From Flavobacteriaceae bacterium (GTDB lineage: Bacteria; Bacteroidota; Bacteroidia; Flavobacteriales; Flavobacteriaceae), in assembly GCA_023141985.1 (NCBI GenBank), contig JAGLKH010000451.1:1-6265 (forward strand): a DNA stretch of 6,265 nt. Reading direction: 5' to 3'. Below the pieces are notes generated by a model. The model saw nothing but the letters and a program-made list of their open reading frames with translations, made no database searches and was not told the DNA's origin. The translations under genes and the position numbers were made by a program. Shown one piece after another: positions 1 to 5,400 of this stretch; within the stretch, counting starts at the first letter, position 1, and every line of letters starts with the position of its first letter.

Positions 1-858
1 TTGTTTGTAAAGTTTTCCAAAACGTGCAAAATCGCGGGCATTACTAGCGACGCAACAGTATGTTTTTTCTAACCCTTCTTCTTCACTGTCCAATTGCCAA
101 AAAGCTTCGTTCTCAGCTCCGATTGGTCTCCAGAATTTATCGCTTAAATAGTCAGCTAATTTTTGACCTGTAGCTTTCTCAATTACCATTCCTAAAAGTT
201 GGGTGCTTCCACTCAAATACTTATAAGATTGCCCTGGTTCTTCTGTGACTTTCACACCAAGCATCATTTTTTCTAAATCATCATCAAAATAGGCTCTTGT
301 CATAATGGATAAAGGAGAGTAATAAGCTTCATCCCAATTTAAACCAGAGGCCATAGACGATAAATCGCCAACGGTCATTTTTGCGGCTAATCCTTCTTTA
401 AATTCAGGATAAAAAGCGCTAACAGGTTGATCTAAACCTTTTATCTTACCTTCCATAATGGCTTTTCCTAACATTGCAGAAACCATACTTTTTGCCATAG
501 AAAACGAATTGCTTTTGGAGTCTTTATTAAAACCATCGTAATAATTTTCGAACCAAATACTATCGTTTTTTATAATTAGGTAAGCTATTGTTCCTTTATC
601 ATTATTTAAATTTGTAAGTGTTTCAGTTTCTTTGACGGTATTATAGCTTTTATGTAAATTCCAAGGTTGTGCAGTTCCATTTTCGATAGTTCTATTATCA
701 AAAACCTTATAATCTTCAAGGTAGGCTGTTTTATGCCCTTTTCCATATATGGTTCTTACCGCTTTTATCAAATAATCATAATCAAAAATATAAAGCGTAA
801 TAATGAGCAATCCGAATAGAATAACTATCCATTTTAAAAGTTTTTTTAGAAATTTCAT
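1..858 (-). CDS. Membrane-anchored serine hydrolase, class C beta-lactamase-like (C-terminus beyond left edge)
   Basis: The frame is open from an ATG at 856-858 to the left edge, giving 286 residues with no stop, so the 3' end is missing only because of the window boundary. Residues 9-25 form one hydrophobic segment after a Lys-rich start, which suggests an N-terminal anchor or uncleaved signal with the enzyme in the periplasm. The serine-hydrolase SxxK motif is S120-M-A-K123 (context SFSMAKSM). The second motif is Y214-L-S216 followed by GST and LLG, the YxS pattern of 6-aminohexanoate-dimer hydrolase (NylB)-like proteins rather than the YxN of true AmpC enzymes. The stretch CCVASNARDFARFGKLY near the edge is also typical of that group. 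The third motif (HxG/KTG-like) would lie outside the window. The natural substrate cannot be told; an esterase or amidase is more likely than a lactamase. The gene follows the alkyltransferase after 75 bases. Confidence 0.88.
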   Translation of the reverse strand, partial: MKFLKKLLKWIVILFGLLIITLYIFDYDYLIKAVRTIYGKGHKTAYLEDYKVFDNRTIENGTAQPWNLHKSYNTVKETETLTNLNNDKGTIAYLIIKNDSIWFENYYDGFNKDSKSNSFSMAKSMVSAMLGKAIMEGKIKGLDQPVSAFYPEFKEGLAAKMTVGDLSSMASGLNWDEAYYSPLSIMTRAYFDDDLEKMMLGVKVTEEPGQSYKYLSGSTQLLGMVIEKATGQKLADYLSDKFWRPIGAENEAFWQLDSEEEGLEKTYCCVASNARDFARFGKLYKQ

Positions 859-906
859 TTGAGTAAGTTTATTTTTTTTTAAATATAAGGAATAATAGTA
901 TGTTAT

Positions 907-932
907 GGATTCCCTCCTTCGAGAGAATGACA
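907..932 (-). repeat. Small intergenic hairpin repeat after the alkyltransferase gene
   Basis: Two bases after the alkyltransferase stop, the minus strand reads TGTCATTCTCTC, GAAG, GAGGGAATCC. Arms 921-928 and 909-916 pair over 8 positions in the minus-strand RNA (one G-U) around a 4-base loop at 917-920. No run of U follows, so it is not a canonical intrinsic terminator, though it could protect or end the transcript. The TGTCATTC...GGAATCC outline resembles short dispersed palindromes common between genes in flavobacterial genomes. That family assignment is from memory; only one copy of this form is in the window. Confidence 0.5.
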
Positions 933-933
933 A

Positions 934-1407
934 TTAAAATAGAGATTGTTGTTTGTATGGGCTTTCATGCTCTAACAGCCATTGTTTTCTACTTAATCCT
1001 CCTGCATAACCAGTAAGACTGCCATCACTACCAATAACACGATGACAAGGGACAATAATCCAAAGTGGGTTTTTGCCATTAGCATTTGCTACTGCTCTTA
1101 TGGCTTTTACATCTCCAATTTGTTTTGATAATTCTAAATAAGACAATGTTTTACCAAAAGGAATAGTTTGTAATTTTTTCCAAACTTGCTTTTGGAATTG
1201 TGTGCCTTGCAGATTTAATATTAAGCTGAAATTTTCTCGCTCTCCTTTAAAATACTCTTGAAGTTGATATACACAATCTTGAAGTTCTTCTGGAATATTT
1301 TGAGTGATTTCATCTTCCGAATTCAAAACTGTAACAGAAGCAATACCAAATTCATCGCCAATAATTTTAGCAAAACCAAGAGGCGTTTCTATAGTACAAC
1401 TGCTCAT
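934..1407 (-). CDS. Methylated-DNA--[protein]-cysteine S-methyltransferase (O6-alkylguanine-DNA alkyltransferase)
   Basis: This 157-residue protein is a suicide DNA-repair enzyme that moves the alkyl group from O6-alkylguanine (and O4-alkylthymine) to its own cysteine. The active-site motif is P120-C121-H122-R123-V. Around it are the other expected residues: Y90 in TLSYLEL, the arginine finger R104 in AIRAVANANG within the helix-turn-helix, N113 eight residues before the cysteine, and E148 in WLLEHE 27 residues after it. These spacings match the human MGMT pattern (N137, C145, E172). Residues 1-60 are the poorly conserved N-terminal domain. It lacks an AdaA-type metal-binding domain, so it is an Ogt-type single-function enzyme, not an Ada regulator. 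The start ATG overlaps the stop of the upstream corC-like gene as ATGA (1404-1407), which fixes the start and implies translational coupling. The cytoplasmic repair role is unrelated to the known roles of its neighbours. Confidence 0.95.
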   Translation of the reverse strand: MSSCTIETPLGFAKIIGDEFGIASVTVLNSEDEITQNIPEELQDCVYQLQEYFKGERENFSLILNLQGTQFQKQVWKKLQTIPFGKTLSYLELSKQIGDVKAIRAVANANGKNPLWIIVPCHRVIGSDGSLTGYAGGLSRKQWLLEHESPYKQQSLF

Positions 1408-2480
1408 TTGTCTCCAGGTTTTTTCTCTTCAATAATACCTAGGCGTTTTGCTCTACTTTCCCAACTTTTTCTTGCTAATAGTTGTAGATCTGCAACATTA
1501 TCACTCTCATCCATAATTTCCAAACCTAAAAGTGTTTCTATAACATCTTCTTGACTTACCAATCCACTTACAGAGCCATATTCATCAACAACCAAAGCAA
1601 TATGTTCCCGTTTAGCAATTAAAGTTTCAAACAATTCGGGAATTGGTAAATTACGTGTGGTAACCAATAATTCTCGTTTTATGGATTTTAGTGATTTGTC
1701 ACCATTTCCTTTTATTATACTTTCAAGTAAATTGTCTTTTAAAAAATATCCTGAAATTTCATCTGTATTACTAACATAGATTGGAATTCGAGAAAACTTT
1801 AAATTTGGATTTTCATCATAAAAAGTTTTTATTTTCATTTTCTCTGAAGCTATTTTCATAACGGTTCGTGGGGTCATAATATCTTTAACACGGATTTCTT
1901 TAAAGTTGATAAGGTTTTTTATAATGGTACTTTCAGATTCCTGGAAAACACCTTCTTCTTGAGCAATATCAGTCATGGCATGAAAATCTTCTCTACTCAA
2001 AACACTACCATGAGCACCTTTGCCAAATAACTTAGTAAACAGGCGAAGTATCCAGATAATGCCAGTCCATGTAAAGAAAAATATTAAAGCGTTTAAAATT
2101 GTTGCAGAAATTCCCGCTAATTGTTTCCAATAGGTTGCTCCTATGGTTTTTGGAATAATTTCTGAAATAACTAAAATTAAAATCGTCATTATTGCAGATA
2201 CTATCATGATTGAATTATCACCATTACCAAAAACTTTTTCGGCTTGCACACCAACTAAAATTGCACCTACAGTATGCGCAATGGTATTTAAAGTAAGAAT
2301 AGCAATTAGTGGCTTATCGACATCTTTTTTTAGTGCTTCAAGAGAATTAGCAAATGTTTTTCCTTCTTTCTTTTTTACAGTAATGAAAGTTGGCGAAACA
2401 CTTAATAATACCGCTTCGAGAATTGAACACAAGAAGGAAATGAAAATAGAGATAATTGCATAAAAAAAGAGTAAACTCAT
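1404..2480 (-). CDS. CNNM/CorC-family membrane protein with paired CBS domains (HlyC/CorC-like)
   Basis: This 358-residue protein belongs to the CNNM (DUF21)/CorC family, linked to Mg2+/Co2+ export or homeostasis. Residues 1-150 are the CNNM membrane domain, with hydrophobic segments at about 3-27, 57-78, 90-110 and 122-148. The family motif SEIIPK is at 106-111. A short linker (SREDFHAMTDIAQEEGVFQESE, starting at residue 162) leads to the CBS pair. CBS1 is about 197-258, with VKDIMTPR and FSRIPIY. CBS2 is about 268-320, with VVDEYGSVSGLVSQEDVIE. The protein ends about 38 residues after CBS2, so the C-terminal CorC_HlyC domain of longer relatives is absent; shorter members like this are known. 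It lies 41 bases after the upstream serine hydrolase and overlaps the alkyltransferase start by 4 bases. The ion transported cannot be read from the sequence, and the old label 'hemolysin' should not be taken literally. Confidence 0.9.
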   Translation of the reverse strand: MSLLFFYAIISIFISFLCSILEAVLLSVSPTFITVKKKEGKTFANSLEALKKDVDKPLIAILTLNTIAHTVGAILVGVQAEKVFGNGDNSIMIVSAIMTILILVISEIIPKTIGATYWKQLAGISATILNALIFFFTWTGIIWILRLFTKLFGKGAHGSVLSREDFHAMTDIAQEEGVFQESESTIIKNLINFKEIRVKDIMTPRTVMKIASEKMKIKTFYDENPNLKFSRIPIYVSNTDEISGYFLKDNLLESIIKGNGDKSLKSIKRELLVTTRNLPIPELFETLIAKREHIALVVDEYGSVSGLVSQEDVIETLLGLEIMDESDNVADLQLLARKSWESRAKRLGIIEEKKPGDK

Positions 2481-2521
2481 GGAGTGCTTTTAAAGTTCTA
2501 AAGTACTAATTATTTGTCAAT

Positions 2522-3817
2522 TTAGTTTTTAATTTTTATCTTCCTATAGAATAATTGCTGTAAAGCAGGTCTTATATTAAGATTGTATATATTTCGATGT
2601 GTTCGCGTTGGATATACTCTATTAGATAGAAAAATAAAAACTAATTGAGTTTTTGGGTCTGCCCAAACAAAAGTCCCTGTAAATCCTGAATGCCCAAAGC
2701 TTTCAGCACTTACTTCTGGAGCAGGATAAGATTGTTTTATACTTAAGGTATCATTACCAATTAAAGGCTTATCAAAACCTAATCCACGGCGGTTATTATT
2801 TTCAGGAAATTGAATTTTAGTAAATTCGTTTAGTGTAGATTCTTTTACATATCGTTTACCATCATACATGCCTTTTTGCATATACATTTGCATTAGTTTT
2901 GCCAAATCGTTTGCAGTACCAAACAAACCGGCATTTCCGGAAATACCTCCAAGAAGTGCAGCATTCTCATCGTGAACCCAACCTTTGGTAAGATCTTTTC
3001 TGAAGAGAGAATCTTGTTCTGTTGGTACAATATTGTTTTTAAATTCTTTTAAACTTGGGTTAAAGCCTAAAGTATTACATCCTAATGGATGATAAAAGTT
3101 TTTTTGAAGATAAGATGAATACGATTCTCCCGTTATATTTTCAATAAGTTGTGGATAGATAAGAAAGCTTAACCCTGAATATTTATAGATTTTATCATCA
3201 CTTACTTTAGACCTTTTTATTTTTCTAAACACCTTTTTTTTAAATCGTTTACTAATGTAAATATTATTATAGGCTTGAACAGGAAAACTTTTATTTGCCT
3301 TTCTTCTTGCAAAGCGCTTTTTTAAACGACCATTTTTCATGACATCATTTAAAAAAACGATATAAGGCTGTAATCCGGATTGATGAGATAAAAGTTCACG
3401 AAGTGTTAATTGGTTTTTGTCTTTTCTATGTTTCCAGGATTTCCAATAGACACTAAAAGGAACATCTAAATCTAATTTTTGGTCATCATACAATTTCATT
3501 AGCGCAGGTAATGGCCCTGTTATTTTTGTAACTGATGCTAAATCGTAAATATCGTCTAAGGCAACTTTTTGTATACTATCGTATGTATGAAAACCATAAG
3601 CTTGATGAAAAATAATTTCATTGTTTTTTGCAACAAGCAATTGTGCTCCTGGAAATGCTTGTTCTTTAATGCCTAAATGCATTATAGAATCCACCTTGGT
3701 TTGAATATAATCAGCGTTTAATCCAACAGATTCAGGTGTGTCCTGTTGTAATTGAGCATTAATAAATTGAATGCTAAAAAGAAAATAGCAAAGTTTTAAA
3801 AAGTGGTTTTTTAACAT
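2522..3817 (-). CDS. Secreted serine hydrolase, class C beta-lactamase/penicillin-binding-protein fold
   Basis: The protein has 431 residues. Residues 1-21 look like a Sec signal peptide (KNHFLK, hydrophobic core, cleavage near INA|Q at 21/22), with no lipobox, so a periplasmic or exported enzyme is expected. The nucleophile motif is S95-V-T-K98 in YDLASVTKITG. The third motif is H376-S-G378 in FGHSGFTGTFVWADP. The usual middle motif YxN/YxD is Y213-S-G215, so the tyrosine is kept but the third residue is glycine. The layout (LLSHQSGLQPY, KYKYS, LGGISGNAGLFGTANDLAKLMQ, FLSNRVYPTRTHRN) matches the beta-lactamase-like domain that many Bacteroidota carry fused behind a glycoside hydrolase family 3 (NagZ-like) domain; here it stands alone. 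Residues 161-206 contain 19 Lys/Arg and no Asp/Glu. A role on cell-wall peptides or esters is inferred; the substrate is unknown. The gene follows the hemB spacer, and I see no convincing promoter. Confidence 0.88.
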   Translation of the reverse strand: MLKNHFLKLCYFLFSIQFINAQLQQDTPESVGLNADYIQTKVDSIMHLGIKEQAFPGAQLLVAKNNEIIFHQAYGFHTYDSIQKVALDDIYDLASVTKITGPLPALMKLYDDQKLDLDVPFSVYWKSWKHRKDKNQLTLRELLSHQSGLQPYIVFLNDVMKNGRLKKRFARRKANKSFPVQAYNNIYISKRFKKKVFRKIKRSKVSDDKIYKYSGLSFLIYPQLIENITGESYSSYLQKNFYHPLGCNTLGFNPSLKEFKNNIVPTEQDSLFRKDLTKGWVHDENAALLGGISGNAGLFGTANDLAKLMQMYMQKGMYDGKRYVKESTLNEFTKIQFPENNNRRGLGFDKPLIGNDTLSIKQSYPAPEVSAESFGHSGFTGTFVWADPKTQLVFIFLSNRVYPTRTHRNIYNLNIRPALQQLFYRKIKIKN

Positions 3818-3846
3818 AAATTCAAGAATGAGAATACTCGTGTAAG

Positions 3847-3876
3847 TTAAGAAATCAATTTCACAATATCTTTAGC
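3847..3876 (-). pseudogene. Relic of a second hemB 3' end (AKDIVKLIS-stop)
   Basis: Read on the minus strand, this stretch encodes A-K-D-I-V-K-L-I-S followed by TAA. The intact hemB ends A-K-D-I-V-K-L-I-N-S followed by TAG (3955-3987). Over the eight shared codons 19 of 24 bases agree. All five differences are synonymous (GCA/GCT, ATA/ATT, GTT/GTG, CTC/TTG). The match stops at the edge of the palindromic repeat, and no start or upstream hemB sequence precedes the relic, so it is not a gene. It is best read as the leftover tail of another hemB allele. The short length leaves a small chance of coincidence. Confidence 0.65.
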
Positions 3877-3927
3877 GACCCTTCGACAAAGTTTATCTTG
3901 AGCGCAGTCGAAAGGCTCAGGATGACA
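3875..3927 (-). repeat. Flavobacterial intergenic palindromic repeat between hemB and its relic tail
   Basis: On the minus strand the element begins TGTCATCCTGAGCC and ends GTCGAAGGGTCGC. Outer arms 3907-3915 (GTCGAAAGG on the plus strand) and 3880-3887 (CCTTCGAC) pair with one bulged base. A competing inner pair, TGAGC with GCTCA (3899-3903 and 3915-3919), shares bases with the outer one, so two folds are possible. It starts 27 bases after the hemB stop and has no following U-run, so it is not a standard intrinsic terminator. The TCATCCTGAG...TTCGACTGCGCTCA...GTCGAAGGG pattern resembles dispersed repeats I know from flavobacterial genomes. Copy number cannot be checked here. Confidence 0.65.
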
Positions 3928-3954
3928 AAATATCGGTTCAATTTAAAAATTATT

Positions 3955-4947
3955 CTAACTATTAATGAGTTTAACTATATCTTTTGCGAAATAACTTGCT
4001 ATAATATCGGCTCCTGCTCTTTTAAAAGCGAGTGTACTTTCCATCATCACTTGATCATGGTTTAACCATCCTTTTTCTGCAGCTGCTTTAATCATAGCAT
4101 ATTCGCCACTAACCTGATATACAGCCACAGGAACATCAAATTCGTTTTTCACATCCCGAACAATATCTAAATAGGCTATACCTGGTTTTACCATTACGAT
4201 GTCTGCTCCTTCGTCTATATCCATTTCGGTTTCACGAAGTGCTTCATAACGATTAGCAAAATCCATTTGATAGGTTTTTTTGTCCTTTGGAACATTGTCC
4301 AAATCAACAGGGGCAGAATCTAAAGCATCACGAAAAGGCCCATAAAAAGCTGAAGCATATTTAGCTGAGTAGCTCATTATTCCGGTGTCTGTAAACCCTT
4401 CATCTTCGAGAGCCTCTCGAATGGTAATAATACGACCATCCATCATATCGCTTGGTGCCACAAAATCTGCTCCTGCGTGAGCGTGAGAGAGGCTCATTTT
4501 TGCTAAAAACTCAGCAGTTTCATCGTTGATGATTTTACCATTTTCAACAATACCATCATGACCGTAAACGGAATAAGGATCGAGAGCAACATCAGTCATC
4601 ACCAACATATCCGGACATACGTTTTTTACTGTTTTAATAGCACGTTGCATCAAACCGTTTGGATTCAAAGCTTCTATTCCAGCATTGTCTTTTAAATTAT
4701 CTGGAACTTTTACGAAAAGTAAAACAGATTTTAAGCCAAGTGACCAAAGTGTTTTTACTTCGTTCTCCAATAAATCTAAACTGAATCTAAAGTAGTTAGG
4801 CATCGAAGGAATTTCTTCTTTAACACCTTTGCCTTCAACCACAAAAAGAGGTACTAAAAAATCGTTAGGCGTGATTATGTTTTCACGAACTAATGATCGA
4901 ATGGCTTCGTTGGTTCTTAATCTTCTATTTCTTCGTAATGGAAACAT
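3955..4947 (-). CDS. hemB: Porphobilinogen synthase (delta-aminolevulinic acid dehydratase)
   Basis: HemB condenses two molecules of 5-aminolevulinate into porphobilinogen, an early step of heme synthesis in the cytoplasm. The 330-residue length is normal for the family. The two active-site lysines are K196 in SYSAKYASAFYGPFRDA and K254 in MVKPGIAYLDIV, the latter forming the Schiff base. The metal-site loop reads DVALDPYSVYGHDG (119-132). The cysteines of zinc enzymes (DVCLCxYxxHGHCG) are replaced by Ala, Asp and Asp, which places it with the zinc-independent, Mg2+-type enzymes such as that of Pseudomonas. The N-terminal arm RRNRRLRTNEAIRSLVRE and the VPLFVVEG strand are intact. The ATG lies 9 bases after the thioesterase stop, so the gene is probably cotranscribed with it and with hemE. 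The last residues (AKDIVKLINS) are echoed by a relic copy downstream. Confidence 0.98.
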   Translation of the reverse strand: MFPLRRNRRLRTNEAIRSLVRENIITPNDFLVPLFVVEGKGVKEEIPSMPNYFRFSLDLLENEVKTLWSLGLKSVLLFVKVPDNLKDNAGIEALNPNGLMQRAIKTVKNVCPDMLVMTDVALDPYSVYGHDGIVENGKIINDETAEFLAKMSLSHAHAGADFVAPSDMMDGRIITIREALEDEGFTDTGIMSYSAKYASAFYGPFRDALDSAPVDLDNVPKDKKTYQMDFANRYEALRETEMDIDEGADIVMVKPGIAYLDIVRDVKNEFDVPVAVYQVSGEYAMIKAAAEKGWLNHDQVMMESTLAFKRAGADIIASYFAKDIVKLINS

Positions 4948-4956
4948 AACTTTATT

Positions 4957-5400
4957 TTATTTATATCCTATTTCTTCAGTTAATTCTATTTTACTTTTTG
5001 CAAAATGCCCAGAGCCAAATGCTATTTCTTTTCCAGCTTCGTTAAATAAAGAACTTTCTGCTATAAATAAATTCTTTGATTTAAATTTCACTTTTCCTAT
5101 TGCTGTAATAACGCCTTTGCTTACAGGTTTTATGAGGTTAATATTGAAATTGGTTGTGAGTACAAAAACATCTTTCACAATAGAGTTTACAGCAAAAAAT
5201 GCGGCATCATCCAGCAATTTAAAATAAACCGAACCATGTGCTGCTCCTAATGCGTGAAAATATTTTGGCTCTACAGTTAATTGTATTTGGGCTTTTTCAT
5301 CTTCAATCTTGACAGTAGTAGTTTTGTAAATCTCCTGATTAAGATTTGCACTAAGATACATGCGTTCAAGTTTTTTATAATGCTCCATATTAATTTTCAT
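4957..5400 (-). CDS. Hotdog-fold thioesterase, PaaI-like
   Basis: This 147-residue protein fits the PaaI/4HBT hotdog thioesterase group, which hydrolyses acyl-CoA or related thioesters in the cytoplasm, usually as a dimer or tetramer. The diagnostic segment is H55-G-S57 followed by [16 protein letters not shown], corresponding to the HGG...LADxA helix, with D64 or D65 as the likely catalytic acid. Strands [11 protein letters not shown] (82-92), [23 protein letters not shown] (starting at residue 98) and [13 protein letters not shown] follow in the expected order. The first ATG (5398-5400) overlaps the hemE stop region by 11 bases. An ATG four codons on (5386-5388) would begin one base after the hemE stop, and the sequence cannot decide between them. 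Either implies coupling to hemE. The substrate is unknown, and no step of heme synthesis is known to need a thioesterase. Confidence 0.85.
   Translation of the reverse strand: MKINMEHYKKLERMYLSANLNQEIYKTTTVKIEDEKAQIQLTVEPKYFHALGAAHGSVYFKLLDDAAFFAVNSIVKDVFVLTTNFNINLIKPVSKGVITAIGKVKFKSKNLFIAESSLFNEAGKEIAFGSGHFAKSKIELTEEIGYK

Larger units (their letters stand above)
3818..3954. other. Spacer between hemB and the secreted serine hydrolase
   Basis: These 137 bases hold, in the direction of transcription, a 27-base AT-rich lead, the palindromic repeat, the relic hemB tail and a final 29 bases before the ATG of the serine hydrolase. I see no convincing TTG/TAnnTTTG-type Bacteroidota promoter in it, so whether the downstream gene has its own promoter or relies on readthrough from hemB is open. 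Confidence 0.6.

Noticed and set aside
880..887. TATATTTA on the minus strand, close to the Bacteroidota -7 box TAnnTTTG, 22-29 bases before the start of the left-hand serine hydrolase
   Set aside because: No TTG-type -33 box is found upstream, and such AT-rich strings occur by chance in this base composition.
879..892. Possible relic of the alkyltransferase tail beyond the small hairpin, by analogy with the hemB relic
   Set aside because: The similarity between the gene end (SLF-stop) and the sequence before the next start is only a few AT-rich bases and does not keep a reading frame.
1258..1554. Plus-strand open frame across the alkyltransferase/corC junction
   Set aside because: It is antisense to two well-supported genes and shows no recognisable domain.
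2143..2463. Plus-strand open frame opposite the membrane domain of the corC-like gene
   Set aside because: It is hydrophobic only because it mirrors membrane-segment codons on the other strand; there is no independent support.
2483..2507. Inverted repeat AGTGCTTT / AAAGTACT between the serine hydrolase and the corC-like gene
   Set aside because: The arms have a mismatch, are short and AT-rich, and no U-run follows, so neither an operator nor a terminator can be supported.
2515..2520. TTGACA on the minus strand upstream of the corC-like gene as a possible promoter -33/-35 box
   Set aside because: No good TAnnTTTG box lies at the right distance (best is a GAACTTTA with four of six fixed positions), and the box is just before the short 41-base gap inside a likely operon.
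3879..3915. Palindrome behind hemB as a Rho-independent terminator
   Set aside because: The stem is interrupted, competes with another fold, has a long loop and is not followed by a U-run; a dispersed repeat is the better description.
4829..5227. Plus-strand open frame across the hemB/thioesterase junction
   Set aside because: It is antisense to two conserved enzymes and its translation shows no family features.
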